The notes: generated from the letters alone by a model not told the origin. 64,000 bases of DNA from Bacteriovorax sp037444575 (GCA_037444575.1 JBBIME010000006.1:248001-312000); one strand, 5' to 3'; shown: positions 43,438 to 52,597, counted from the first letter of the stretch. A program made the numbers and translations.

Positions 43438-44067
43438 TTATCCCATCGAATCAATTATCCCTTTTACCAAATTAAGCTTTTCATCAGAAAGGTCTAGAAT
43501 TTTACTTTTACATTGCTCGATGATTTCATTTCTCATTACTTCCTGTTTTAAATATTTCTCATAATCTTCAAATCTTAATCCATAGGATTTAACAATATGA
43601 AGAATCCTTTCCCAATCAATAGTAATTCTCCCATTTTCAATATGCCCTATCGTTGGGCGAGAGTAGCCACAGATATAAGATGCCTGATCCTGTGATAACT
43701 TTTTTAATACCCTTAGCGCTTTTAAAGCTTTTACCTCCTTAGTAATAATTTTTTGATAACTCCTTCGATCTGAATTTACCAAGACCTTCTTAATTGTTTT
43801 CCGATTAATTCGGTTTTTTTTATCATCTTTAATCTTCTTTTTTGCGCGAAGAAAATCAAAATATGAAAAGCCTTGACTCGAAATTATCTTTTCAATCTTC
43901 TCTTTAGTGAGTTTCACGCGTCCATTTTCAATGTGGCCAAGGGCCTTTGATTTAATACCTAAAGGCGCAGAGGCCTCATCTAAACTTAAATTTTTAGAAA
44001 GCCTAAGCTCTCGCAAAGCTTTGTGCTCATCTGTAATTCTTAAAGCCTGTTTCATTTTTTTCGTCAT
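43438..44067 (-). CDS. Regulator with two tandem Xre HTH domains
   Basis: 209 residues from the ATG preceded by AGGAG; an upstream TTG is open but unsupported. Two related Cro/CI HTH units are visible: residues 20-60 (N-L-S-L-D-E-A-S-A-P-L-G-I-K-S-K-A-L-G-H-I-E-N-G-R) and 115-160 (K-L-S-Q-D-Q-A-S-Y-I-C-G-Y-S-R-P-T-I-G-H-I-E-N-G-R). Both end in G-H-I-E-N-G-R, so an internal duplication is likely. A basic linker joins them. It is the last gene before the right 16-bp repeat and may control the element. Confidence 0.82.
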   Translation of the reverse strand: MTKKMKQALRITDEHKALRELRLSKNLSLDEASAPLGIKSKALGHIENGRVKLTKEKIEKIISSQGFSYFDFLRAKKKIKDDKKNRINRKTIKKVLVNSDRRSYQKIITKEVKALKALRVLKKLSQDQASYICGYSRPTIGHIENGRITIDWERILHIVKSYGLRFEDYEKYLKQEVMRNEIIEQCKSKILDLSDEKLNLVKGIIDSMG

Positions 44068-44211
44068 ACTCTGTCTCCTAAATTCATTGGAGGAAAACAC
44101 TTTTTAGCCAAGCTAGCCAGCGTCCCGCTCATGTTAAAAATTAATAGGATGACGACGAAAAATTGCCAAAAAGCTAAAATTCACAATGTGGTAAAAACAT
44201 GGCTAAAATCA

Positions 44212-44235
44212 CTAGCAGAAAAGCTAGCAGAAAAT
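44212..44235 (+). repeat. Two tandem 12-bp repeats next to candidate attR
   Basis: CTAGCAGAAAAG is followed directly by CTAGCAGAAAAT, 15 bases before the right 16-bp repeat. They could be arm-type integrase or excisionase binding sites. Confidence 0.4.
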
Positions 44236-44250
44236 AGCAAGGCACTGTCA

Positions 44251-44266
44251 TTTCCAGTCATTTCAG
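44251..44266 (+). repeat. Candidate attR: 16-bp direct repeat, right copy
   Basis: Identical to TTTCCAGTCATTTCAG at 17152-17167, same orientation, with weaker similarity continuing to the right. It lies between the double-HTH gene and the tRNA-Ala gene. A 16-bp exact match could occur by chance somewhere in a window of this size; the positions are what make it suggestive. Confidence 0.45.
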
Positions 44267-44343
44267 ATTTTGCCTGCGAGATATCTTGAAGAGGTAAAGC
44301 TTAGTGAGAGCACGAATTTAACTTCTTAAAGTTAATAGCGTTT

Positions 44344-44372
44344 CCCTCTTAAAATTTAAGAGGGGATTTTTG
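44344..44372 (+). terminator. Hairpin with T-rich flank near tRNA-Ala
   Basis: CCCTCTTAAA and TTTAAGAGGG form a 10-bp stem around one central base, then GGATTTTTG. It could end plus-strand transcription leaving the element, or terminate the tRNA transcript on the minus strand; the strand is unclear. Confidence 0.45.
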
Positions 44373-44405
44373 AATTAATTTTTTGAATTTTCGAATCTAG
44401 TTTTA

Positions 44406-44481
44406 TGGTGGACCCATGCGGGATCGAACCGCAGACCTCAACACTGCCAGCGTTGCGCTCTCCCAGCTGAGCTATGAGCCC
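44406..44481 (-). tRNA. tRNA-Ala (anticodon GGC), CCA encoded
   Basis: 76 nucleotides fold into a complete cloverleaf: acceptor GGGCTCA with TGGGTCC, D arm GCTC/GAGC, anticodon stem CAACG/TGTTG with loop CTGGCAG (anticodon GGC), T arm TGCGG/CCGCA with loop TTCGATC, then A-CCA. It decodes GCC (and GCU by wobble). It lies 140 bases from the right repeat of the candidate element. Confidence 0.96.
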
Positions 44482-44641
44482 ACAAATATGAGCCTTAACT
44501 TTAGGAGAATTTTGGCCCTCTTTCAAGCCCTTTTTGCCAGCAAAAAATGACTTAAAACTCATTTGCGCCCTAAACTTCCTTCTGATACGATATAATGCTT
44601 ACTAAAAAAGTAAATTATTGCATTTAGACATTAGGAATCTC

Positions 44642-46003
44642 ATGGGAATTTTTATCAATAGAACACTCAATATGAAAAAAATCAAGGCCATTGGTTTTGA
44701 TATGGACTACACAATCGTCCGCTATAACACAGAAGCTTTCGAGCGCTTCACTCATCAGGAAGTTTTAAAAAAACTAGTCTCTGAAAAAAAATACCCTGAT
44801 GAAATTTTAAAATTAGAATTTGATTTCCAACGTGTCATCCAAGGACTCGTAATCGACAAAAAAAGAGGAAATCTTTTAAAGGTTTCTCGCTTTGGAAAAG
44901 TAAAATCTTCTTATCACGGTCTCTCGCCGATTGATTTTAAAGAACAACAAAAAATGTACGGCAATGGAGTCATTGATTTATCCGACTCTCATATTCAAAG
45001 TTTAGATACTAATTTTTCAGTATCAAATGGAGTCCTTTACTCTCAGTTGGTTGATCTAAAAAAGAAAGGATTCCCCTTTCCAGATTTCGAAATTCTTGCT
45101 GATGATATCAAAGAAGTTCTTGATATATGCCATTCCGATGGAACTCTAAAAAATCATGTTCGAAATAATATTTCCGAATTCATTATTCAAGATCCTGAAG
45201 TCGTTTCTCTTTTTGAACGCTACAAGCGATATGGAAAAAAATTATTAGTTATCACCAATTCTGATTTCAGCTATACAAAACTTTTGCTGGATTACACGAT
45301 TAATCCATTTTTAAAAGAGCACAAAGACTGGTCTGAACTTTTTGAAGTCACCGTTACACTTGCTAGCAAGCCTCGCTTTTTTACAATCAAGACCCCATTT
45401 CTTAATATTAATCCAACTACTGGCGATATGAAAAACGTCGACGGAAAAATCATCAAGGGAATTTATCAAGGTGGATATGCAGGTCAACTGCAAAAAGATC
45501 TTGGTCTTGAAGGAGATGAAATTCTTTATTTAGGAGATCATATCTACGGAGACGTTGTAAGCATTAAAAAAACTTTTAACTGGAGAACAGCTCTCGTATT
45601 AGATCCATTAAAAGAAGAAATTGATGCCATTAAAAAAAGCGCCCATATCCAACTAGAGATAGACAGACAAATGTCCATCAAAGAATCTCTTGAGCATAGA
45701 CTCAACGAAATTGACGTCAGAAAAACGGAATTGCATGAAAACGTTTCAAAGGAAGAACTCAATACCCTCTTCACTGAAATCGACAAAGTGAATTCGACCA
45801 TTTCAGAACTTTTAGAGCAGCATAAAAAATTCTTTAATCCTTATTGGGGTGAAATGATGAGAGCTGGACTTGAAGAGTCGCGTTTTGCTGATCAAGTTGA
45901 AAAATACGCTTGTATTTATATGACAAAAGTTGCGGACTTAATTTCTTATTCACCGAGAACTTACTTCAGACCGTTTAGAAGAGTGCTGCCACACGAACTT
46001 TAA
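44642..46003 (+). CDS. HAD-IG family 5'-nucleotidase
   Basis: 453 residues from the ATG with TTAGGAAT upstream. The HAD nucleophile motif is G-F-D-M-D-Y-T (D19 and D21 in this numbering); motif II is V-I-T-N-S-D and motif IV L-Y-L-G-D-H-I-Y-G-D. The long cap and length match the cytosolic purine 5'-nucleotidase (cN-II-like, HAD-IG) family, which hydrolyses IMP and GMP-type nucleotides. The last 54 bases overlap the convergent deacetylase-like gene. Monocistronic. Confidence 0.93.
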   Translation: MGIFINRTLNMKKIKAIGFDMDYTIVRYNTEAFERFTHQEVLKKLVSEKKYPDEILKLEFDFQRVIQGLVIDKKRGNLLKVSRFGKVKSSYHGLSPIDFKEQQKMYGNGVIDLSDSHIQSLDTNFSVSNGVLYSQLVDLKKKGFPFPDFEILADDIKEVLDICHSDGTLKNHVRNNISEFIIQDPEVVSLFERYKRYGKKLLVITNSDFSYTKLLLDYTINPFLKEHKDWSELFEVTVTLASKPRFFTIKTPFLNINPTTGDMKNVDGKIIKGIYQGGYAGQLQKDLGLEGDEILYLGDHIYGDVVSIKKTFNWRTALVLDPLKEEIDAIKKSAHIQLEIDRQMSIKESLEHRLNEIDVRKTELHENVSKEELNTLFTEIDKVNSTISELLEQHKKFFNPYWGEMMRAGLEESRFADQVEKYACIYMTKVADLISYSPRTYFRPFRRVLPHEL

Positions 46004-46960
46004 AAACTGAGTATAGATCTCCCACGATCTTTTGCCATAACCTCCGGCCATGACATAGGACTGAGGGATTTTTCGTTCACGCAAAAATTCATAGACCATA
46101 ATATCACGCAAGAGCATCTGCTCTTGTGTTAGTTTTAGTTTTTCTGAACTCTTCAGTTCGTCAAACTCATAAGGATCAGCGCCATTAACGACAATTGCAA
46201 TATCAGGATGTGGAAATTTTTTTTCTAGTTCCAACAATCCTATCTTTAATTTTTCCAGATAATTTAATTCTTCCCCAACACCTACTTCCACATCAACTTT
46301 GCTAGGAATAAACCAAGGATCAGATGAAGTTCCAGAATCCAAAGGCCATCCCTCTTTCATGTGAATACTCAATGTCGCAATACTTTGATCATCTTTTGTG
46401 ATCTCAGCAGTCCCATCACCTTTATGAGCATCGACATCAATTATCCAAGCTCTCTTGATCAGATTTTCTTTTTGAAGCTTTCTAAGAGTAATCACAACGT
46501 CACTAACAAGACAAAATCCTCTTCCACCAAAGCTCATCGCATGGTGCATGCCTCCTCCCAAGAAATAACCAAATCCAGAAGAGAGTGCCGTTTTAGCAGA
46601 AAGATAAGTAAGTCCTGTTTGCTTTAAAACAGTATCAAGTGCATCAGAAAAATTCTTTTTTGCATATTTAGGATTGTAGCGATGATAATTTCCATCTTCA
46701 TCGACAAGTTCATAACACTTGAGCATCTCGCGCTCAAGTTCAGTATAACTTCCAAAAAGATGAGAAACAAAATTAGGATCGTGAACCAGAAGTAAATCTT
46801 CGCGAGTTATTTTTGGAATATGGTCTAAGCTTGTATATGAAAGAGATGGATCGAGATTTTTTAATTCAGAGAAAACGCGGCTTGCTCTATCGTCCTCGAT
46901 TGGGATCTCAATTCCATAATCTGAAAATCTGAGATCACAATCGGGATGATAAAATATCAT
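45950..46960 (-). CDS. Histone-deacetylase-like amidohydrolase
   Basis: 336 residues of the arginase/deacetylase fold. Catalytic His pair in G-G-G-M-H139-H140, zinc ligands D177 and H179 in I-D-V-D-A-H-K-G-D-G-T, a third zinc Asp in N-G-A-D-P, and G-G-Y-G before the C-terminal helix. Bacterial members act on acetylated polyamines, acetoin-related or lysine substrates; the substrate here is unknown. The C-terminus runs 18 codons into the end of the convergent 5'-nucleotidase gene. Confidence 0.88.
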   Translation of the reverse strand: MIFYHPDCDLRFSDYGIEIPIEDDRASRVFSELKNLDPSLSYTSLDHIPKITREDLLLVHDPNFVSHLFGSYTELEREMLKCYELVDEDGNYHRYNPKYAKKNFSDALDTVLKQTGLTYLSAKTALSSGFGYFLGGGMHHAMSFGGRGFCLVSDVVITLRKLQKENLIKRAWIIDVDAHKGDGTAEITKDDQSIATLSIHMKEGWPLDSGTSSDPWFIPSKVDVEVGVGEELNYLEKLKIGLLELEKKFPHPDIAIVVNGADPYEFDELKSSEKLKLTQEQMLLRDIMVYEFLRERKIPQSYVMAGGYGKRSWEIYTQFLKFVWQHSSKRSEVSSR

Positions 46961-46969
46961 TCTTTAAAA

Positions 46970-47278
46970 TTACCAAATAAATTGACAGTCAACTTCTGCC
47001 CAAGCAGTAGCAAATGGGTCATAGAAGTTTGAGTAAACGTAAGCATCTGCATACATTCCAGGAGCAACATAAACTTGATTAAACCAAGAATTTAAAACAA
47101 CTCCACCGAAAGTCTGACCAAAAGCTGTTCCGTTGCAAACAAAAGCTCGATCTGAATAGTTCCATACGCGAGCAGTCGCTACTTCGCGGTTAACATAAAA
47201 ACTCATTTGAGGAACAAAGGCGAAAACAGAAGTTGAAAGAGATAAGAAAACAAAAGCAGAAAGCATGAACTTTTTCAT
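46970..47278 (-). CDS. Small secreted protein, unknown function
   Basis: 102 residues; ATG with GGGGGAAAT upstream preferred over a longer frame. Signal peptide ends S-V-F-A. The mature part is rich in aromatic residues (Phe, Tyr, Trp) and has two cysteines (C48-like and near the end, V-D-C-Q-F-I-W), a compact beta-type pattern. I recognise no family. It is encoded between the deacetylase-like and aldo/keto reductase genes in the same direction. Confidence 0.65.
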   Translation of the reverse strand: MKKFMLSAFVFLSLSTSVFAFVPQMSFYVNREVATARVWNYSDRAFVCNGTAFGQTFGGVVLNSWFNQVYVAPGMYADAYVYSNFYDPFATAWAEVDCQFIW

Positions 47279-47314
47279 TAGTATTTCCCCCAGACAAAAG
47301 AATGACTCTTTCAA

Positions 47315-48259
47315 TCATTTTTGATTAAGTTTTGCAAGTTCCACGACCTCATCCTGCACATTTTTAGAAGGAAGGTTTTCTAAGGCCTTAAAAAGAGATT
47401 CAAGTTGGGCCCTGTTTTTGGCCCCACAAAGCGCCACGCTTACCTCTCTAAAACTAAGATTAAAGCCCAATGCCATCTCAAGACCTGTGTGATTGTGTTT
47501 ATCTAGAATGGGCCAAATTTTTTCCATCGCTTGGAACTTTGATTTGTTGTCTGCATTTTTCCACCATGGTGCCCATGAACGGCAATCACTTTTTTCAAAT
47601 TTTCTTTTTTCATCAACTCTACCAGTGAGAATGCCTTTATCGAGCGTTCCCCAACTCATAAAACTGATATTATTTTCTTTTAAATAAGGAAAAAGAGATT
47701 GGGAGATACTATTTTGAAAGAAATTAAATTCAGATTGAACAACTTCAATGCGATCAATTTCTCGCCCTTTTTCTAAGTCTTCAAGAGTCGTATTACATAG
47801 ACCAATATGCTTTATCTTCCCCTGAAGTTTTGCCTTTGCAAGCACTTCAAGAGGGCGTCTGATATCAATGTTCGCATCCGGCCAGTGAATCATATAAAGA
47901 TCAATGTAATCAGAGTCTAAGTCTCTTAGACTTTGCTCGAGCATTTTTTGAGTGATCTCTGGCTTATTAGTCATGTCCACTCTTTTGTTTTCATGCCAAG
48001 TCACACCAGATTTAGAAACTAAGAAAACCTTCTCACGATTTTGTTTAAAAGCTAGCCCCATTCTCTTTTCAGAAAGTCCGAATCCATAAATAGGAGCTGT
48101 ATCAAAAATGCGAAGGCCCAAATCAAACGCTAAATGGAGTAAATCAATAGACTCACCTTCAGAAATATCACCAAATCCATAACCGGCCCCTTCTCCGCTA
48201 ATGGCAGCGCCTCCGAAAGCAATCGGAACCTTAGAAATATTTCTTAATAACTGCGTCAT
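47315..48259 (-). CDS. Aldo/keto reductase
   Basis: 314 residues, NADPH-dependent carbonyl reductase of the AKR fold. The tetrad is visible: D in F-D-T-A-P, Y in I-Y-G-F-G, K in L-V-S-K-S-G, H in M-I-H-W-P-D. R-R-P-L-E-V-L-A-K-A-K and F-M-S-W-G-T-L follow as usual. I chose the second ATG (GAAGAAGGG upstream) over one ten codons earlier. The substrate cannot be read. Same strand as the small secreted protein. Confidence 0.9.
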   Translation of the reverse strand: MTQLLRNISKVPIAFGGAAISGEGAGYGFGDISEGESIDLLHLAFDLGLRIFDTAPIYGFGLSEKRMGLAFKQNREKVFLVSKSGVTWHENKRVDMTNKPEITQKMLEQSLRDLDSDYIDLYMIHWPDANIDIRRPLEVLAKAKLQGKIKHIGLCNTTLEDLEKGREIDRIEVVQSEFNFFQNSISQSLFPYLKENNISFMSWGTLDKGILTGRVDEKRKFEKSDCRSWAPWWKNADNKSKFQAMEKIWPILDKHNHTGLEMALGFNLSFREVSVALCGAKNRAQLESLFKALENLPSKNVQDEVVELAKLNQK

Positions 48260-48352
48260 TTGCCCTTCTTCCTTGTGAAGTTTTTTCATTCGGTGTATTA
48301 ATGGGCCACTAGAATCGCCCTCTTTTTTGAAACTGTACAGTTGGAAAAACTA

Positions 48353-49693
48353 ATGTTCTTTGAAACTTTAAAGACTTTTAATATCAAATACTTCCTAGTC
48401 GTCTTTTGTGCCCTGATCTCTCAGTTGATTAATGCAGAACAAGGATCGAATTTAAACCTGATAGTAAAACAGATTAACGACCTAGAGGAAAAATCTAAAG
48501 AGCTCTCCCCTGATTTAAAGATAGTTAGAAGCTATCGTTCACAAAAAGGAGCGGAATCATACACTCGTTTAAGCAATTTTTATCCTCAGGCCAATTTTAA
48601 CGTAAAGAAGACGAAAGATTTTTATGATGAAAGAAATGCATTCCTAAGGCAACTTGGGGTTACAGCTTTTGATTCATCTTGGGGCATAGATTACAACTGG
48701 GAAATTTTTAATTACGGACTCATTCAAGCTGCTCGCAAAACTTCAAATGAGAAAGATAAAGCTGAGCTAGATGTTGAAAGTAAAGAGAAAGCTTACCCTA
48801 TTACGTTTAATACAAACCTTCTCAATTATCTTCTCGCTAAATACAAAAAAGCTGCAGTAGAAAATTCACTTAAAAAAGCAGAGGAAGGGAAAAAACAAGC
48901 AAAACTAGGATTTGAATTAGGGCAAAAAACTAAAATCGACGTGCTACGTTCTGAAGCGAACATGGTCTCTCTTGATTCTAAAAAAACAACGTTTGTCGAT
49001 GAAGAACAAAACACGAAAAGTAAATTTCTCGAGTTCTCAGGTCTAGAAGTTAATGATTTATCTTTCCTTGAAAATCTCGATGAAACTCAAATTCTCTCTC
49101 TCATTAATTCTATCAGCAAATCTGAGATTTTAAAAAGTGAACCAAACTTTTCAAAAAGTCCGCTTCTTCTTAGTCTGAACTACGAAGAAAAGATAAATAA
49201 GATTTCCCTTAACAATCTCACTCAAAAAGAATGGCCGGATTTAAAAGTGCAAGGATCTTATAACAACTCAGCGGATACTTTCGGCAAAGCTTTTCAAAAG
49301 CCTTTTCGAACTCACACCATTGCTCTTGTTTTAACCATTCCTCTTTTTAGTGGTGGAAGTTTTATCACTTCAAATTTTGAAGAGTACTTTGCCAAAAAGC
49401 AAAATGAATACACGATGGCCCAAAGAAAGTTCGAAACACAAAACCAGTTAAATAACACTCTTATCAAGATTAATGCTCTTGAAACACTTGTTGCGTCCTT
49501 AACTCTCAACGTTTCGCAATTTGAAGAACTCTATCGTTTAACTCAAAAATCATATCAACTTGGAAAAAGTACATTGCTGGAACTACTAGAAGTTCAAGAT
49601 AATCTTCTTGATTCGAAAATCTCATTGGCCCAAAATAGAATTCAATTTTACACACTCTCACAAAATTATTTGTGGCAGGCAGGACTTCAATAA
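48353..49693 (+). CDS. TolC-family outer-membrane channel of a MacAB-type exporter
   Basis: 446 residues; signal peptide ends L-I-N-A. The mature protein has two repeats of long helices with the family marks Q-A-K-L-G-F-E-L-G-Q-K-T-K-I-D-V-L-R-S-E-A and Y-Q-L-G-K-S-T-L-L-E-L-L-E-V-Q-D. Starts a seven-gene operon with overlaps at nearly every junction. It would form the outer-membrane exit for the MacA/MacB-like pump that follows (TAATG overlap with the adaptor gene). Confidence 0.9.
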   Translation: MFFETLKTFNIKYFLVVFCALISQLINAEQGSNLNLIVKQINDLEEKSKELSPDLKIVRSYRSQKGAESYTRLSNFYPQANFNVKKTKDFYDERNAFLRQLGVTAFDSSWGIDYNWEIFNYGLIQAARKTSNEKDKAELDVESKEKAYPITFNTNLLNYLLAKYKKAAVENSLKKAEEGKKQAKLGFELGQKTKIDVLRSEANMVSLDSKKTTFVDEEQNTKSKFLEFSGLEVNDLSFLENLDETQILSLINSISKSEILKSEPNFSKSPLLLSLNYEEKINKISLNNLTQKEWPDLKVQGSYNNSADTFGKAFQKPFRTHTIALVLTIPLFSGGSFITSNFEEYFAKKQNEYTMAQRKFETQNQLNNTLIKINALETLVASLTLNVSQFEELYRLTQKSYQLGKSTLLELLEVQDNLLDSKISLAQNRIQFYTLSQNYLWQAGLQ

Positions 49694-50706
49694 TGTCTAA
49701 ATTAATAATTATCTCTCTTTTACTTTCTACAGTTATCTCTTGTTCTGGCAAAACAAAAATAGATGCCATTAAGATGGCCACTGGAAGTGTTGAAAGCACA
49801 GTCACGACAATTAACTCGGGAACTGTCGAAGCACAATCACAAGCGGAACTGGCCTTTGGAACAGTTGGAAGAATCGCTAAAATTTACGTGGCGCTAGGAT
49901 CAAAAGTAAATTCAGGATCCATCATTGCTGAATTAGAAAACGCAGACCTCAAGGCCATCTATGATGAAGCTCAAAAGGAACTCTCTCGGACAGAAGAACT
50001 TTATAAAAGTGGACTAGTCTCAATAGCCAATCTCGATAGCGCTAAAAGAGCTCGCGAAGTTGCTCGCTTAAATTATGAAAAAACTTTAATGAAAGCTCCT
50101 TTTGCTGGGATGATCACGGCAATGGATTTAAAAATCGGTGAATTTTATCAAAGTGCGACCTCTCTTGATAAAAAACCAGAGGTGCAAATTATCGACTTAA
50201 AAAAACGATTGATTAAAGGCGAAATCGATGAAGTTGATCTTCAAAAAGTTGTCATCGGAAATTTAGCAAGAGTAAAAATCCCAGCACTCAGAAATCAGAT
50301 TGTAAAAGCAAGAGTTACAAAAGTTGTTCCTTTCGTATCCACTGCTAAAGACCAAGACCGCACTAGCCAGATTGAATTAGAGGTTTTGGAGGCAAAAGAT
50401 GATAAGGGGCAAGACCTACTCATCCCTGTGGGAGCATCCGCTGACGTAGAAATCATTAGTGAAACAAAAGATAATGTAAAAATTCTTCCAACCAATGTTT
50501 TAATTGGAACAGGAAAAACTCGATCTCTTTATAAGATCGTAGATGGAAAACTTCATAAGACAGAAGTAAAATTGGGTCTTGGTAATTACGATCGAATGGA
50601 AGTTATCAATGGAATAACTCCTTCGGATCTTATCGCTCGGCCAGGAAGTGGAATTGAACTCGCTGATGGAATGAAAGTTGAGGCAATCGAAAAAGCATGG
50701 CCTTAA
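49693..50706 (+). CDS. MacA/HlyD-like periplasmic adaptor lipoprotein
   Basis: 337 residues. Lipobox V-I-S-C near residue 17. The lipoyl halves are A-F-G-T-V-G-R-I-A-K-I-Y-V-A-L-G-S-K-V and A-P-F-A-G-M-I-T-A-M-D, separated by a short helical hairpin, then the beta-barrel domain. Couples the MacB-type ABC permease to the TolC-like channel. Its start overlaps the TolC stop, and the ATPase start overlaps its end by ten bases. Confidence 0.9.
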   Translation: MSKLIIISLLLSTVISCSGKTKIDAIKMATGSVESTVTTINSGTVEAQSQAELAFGTVGRIAKIYVALGSKVNSGSIIAELENADLKAIYDEAQKELSRTEELYKSGLVSIANLDSAKRAREVARLNYEKTLMKAPFAGMITAMDLKIGEFYQSATSLDKKPEVQIIDLKKRLIKGEIDEVDLQKVVIGNLARVKIPALRNQIVKARVTKVVPFVSTAKDQDRTSQIELEVLEAKDDKGQDLLIPVGASADVEIISETKDNVKILPTNVLIGTGKTRSLYKIVDGKLHKTEVKLGLGNYDRMEVINGITPSDLIARPGSGIELADGMKVEAIEKAWP

Positions 50707-51392
50707 TTGAATTAAAAAACATTCACAAGCATTTCATCATGGGAGATGAAGACATTCATGCCTTGAATGATGTCAATCTCGCTATAAAAGAAGGTGAACT
50801 CACTTCAATTGTTGGAACATCTGGTTGCGGAAAATCAACTTTGATGAATATCATTGGTCTTCTCGATTTACCTGGCACTGGCCAATACTATCTTGATGGG
50901 ATCAACACAACAGCAATGAGCGATGATGAACTTTCAAAATACAGAAATCAAAAAATTGGTTTTGTTTTTCAAAGTTTTAATCTTCTTCCGAAGGCCTCTG
51001 CTCTTAAAAATGTTGAAATGCCAATGCAGTACGCCTCTGCCTATAATAAAGAATTAACTGATGACATCATCAGAAAAATGGCACTAGAAACACTTAAAAA
51101 GGTAGGCTTAGGAGAACGTGTTCACCATTTGCCCAATGAACTCTCTGGAGGGCAACGTCAGCGCGTCGCCATTGCCAGGGCCTTAGTGAATAATCCCAAA
51201 CTTATTTTGGCCGATGAACCTACAGGGGCACTAGACTCTAAAACAAGTGAGGAAATTTTAAATCTTTTTAAGGAACTTAACTCTCAAGGAGTAACAATTA
51301 TCATTGTCACGCATGACAATCACATCGCTTCTCGCTGTAAAAGAATTCTCAGAATGAGCGATGGAATAATCCGCGAAGAGGTCAACCAATGA
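50697..51392 (+). CDS. MacB/LolD-type ABC transporter ATPase
   Basis: 231 residues with all ABC motifs: Walker A G-T-S-G-C-G-K-S-T, Q-loop F-Q-S-F-N-L-L, signature L-S-G-G-Q-R-Q-R-V-A, Walker B L-I-L-A-D-E-P-T-G, D-loop A-L-D-S and switch His T-H-D. Typical of the MacB/LolD/Salmolysin group that powers mechanotransmission. Separate from the permease, unlike E. coli MacB, where both are fused. Overlaps the neighbours on both sides. Confidence 0.95.
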   Translation: MALIELKNIHKHFIMGDEDIHALNDVNLAIKEGELTSIVGTSGCGKSTLMNIIGLLDLPGTGQYYLDGINTTAMSDDELSKYRNQKIGFVFQSFNLLPKASALKNVEMPMQYASAYNKELTDDIIRKMALETLKKVGLGERVHHLPNELSGGQRQRVAIARALVNNPKLILADEPTGALDSKTSEEILNLFKELNSQGVTIIIVTHDNHIASRCKRILRMSDGIIREEVNQ

Positions 51393-52597
51393 TATTCAAA
51401 AAAATCTTGGTGAACTCTGCTGAGGCCATTGTTGAAAATAAACTCCGTTCGGCCCTTACAATGCTAGGAATGATCATTGGGGTAATGGCGGTCATCCTTC
51501 TAGTCTCAGTAGGAACAGGAGCTAAACGCTACATAACTTCTGAATTTGAAAGTTTGGGAACCAATGTAATTATTCTTCAACCAGGGAAAACTGATAAAAA
51601 AAATTCCATGGGCCCTCCTGTTTCTTCCAGTAAAGGAAAGCTCACAATGAGCGACGTAGATGCCTTAATCAAAAATGCTCAAAGCTTATCTGCTGTTTCT
51701 GGTATTATGTTTGGCGCTGGTGTTGTTAAAAATGAGACGGCCACGAACAACATCAATATTTTTGGCTCCAATGATCAATTTAATCGCATCTTCAACATGT
51801 CTATTATTGAAGGGAATTTTTTTTCCAAAGAGGATGAGGACTCTGGACGGCGAGTCGTTGTTTTAGGATACACAATTAAGGAAAACCTATTTGGTTCCAC
51901 GAATCCATTGGGAAAATTGGTTAAAGTTAATGAAAGTGAACATAGAGTCATCGGGGTTATCAAGCCAACAGGAAATAAGCTGGGGTTCAATGTTGATGAT
52001 ATGGTTTTTATTCCAACCAAATCAGCTCTTCGACTTTTTAATACCGACCGTCTCTTTGGAATAAGAGCTTCAGCAAAATCACGAAGTGGCATGGACGATG
52101 CAGTTCATGAGATCACCGAAATTCTAAAAGAGCGCCATAACGGCGAAGAAGATTTTACAATTGTTACTCAAGTTACAATGCTTGAGAGTATGAACACTAT
52201 TTTAAATATGCTCACCTATGCTCTTGGTGCTATCGCGTTCATTTCAATGCTCGTCGGTGGAATTGGCATCATGAACATCATGCTCGTGTCAGTAACTGAA
52301 AGAACTAGAGAAATCGGCATTCGAAGAGCTGTGGGTGCCAGACGAGGCGATATTTTAAAGCAATTTATCATCGAAGCTGTAGCGATTTCTGTTTCCGGTG
52401 GTCTATTAGGAATCCTTTTTTCCTTGATCATTACCAACCTTCTACATATTTTCCTCCCTGGTTTTGATATGAGACCTCCATTTTGGATTATCCCTCCAGC
52501 ATTCTTTCTCTCTCTATTTACAGGTGTAGTCTTTGGAGTCTGGCCCGCGCGAAAAGCGGCCCATATCCAGACAATTGATGCTTTAAGGTACGAATAA
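51389..52597 (+). CDS. MacB-type ABC permease (FtsX family)
   Basis: 402 residues: TM1 about 20-42, a large periplasmic MacB-PCD domain (45-270), then three TM helices (about 275-300, 325-350, 365-390). The block G-G-I-G-I-M-N-I-M-L-V-S-V-T-E-R-T-R-E-I-G-I-R-R-A is almost the FtsX-family signature in its best-known form. Exports a substrate picked up in the periplasm. The one-base stop/start overlap with the nucleosidase-like gene ties the pump to the following enzymes. Confidence 0.93.
   Translation: MIFKKILVNSAEAIVENKLRSALTMLGMIIGVMAVILLVSVGTGAKRYITSEFESLGTNVIILQPGKTDKKNSMGPPVSSSKGKLTMSDVDALIKNAQSLSAVSGIMFGAGVVKNETATNNINIFGSNDQFNRIFNMSIIEGNFFSKEDEDSGRRVVVLGYTIKENLFGSTNPLGKLVKVNESEHRVIGVIKPTGNKLGFNVDDMVFIPTKSALRLFNTDRLFGIRASAKSRSGMDDAVHEITEILKERHNGEEDFTIVTQVTMLESMNTILNMLTYALGAIAFISMLVGGIGIMNIMLVSVTERTREIGIRRAVGARRGDILKQFIIEAVAISVSGGLLGILFSLIITNLLHIFLPGFDMRPPFWIIPPAFFLSLFTGVVFGVWPARKAAHIQTIDALRYE

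Larger units (their letters stand above)
44068..44405. other. Right end of the candidate element, non-coding
   Basis: About 340 bases without a gene. It contains two adjacent 12-bp copies of CTAGCAGAAAA(G/T) at 44212-44235, the right 16-bp repeat and a hairpin next to the tRNA. Confidence 0.5.

Noticed and set aside
44356..44562. 68-codon open frame on the minus strand
   Set aside because: It reads straight through the tRNA-Ala gene; no protein family resemblance.
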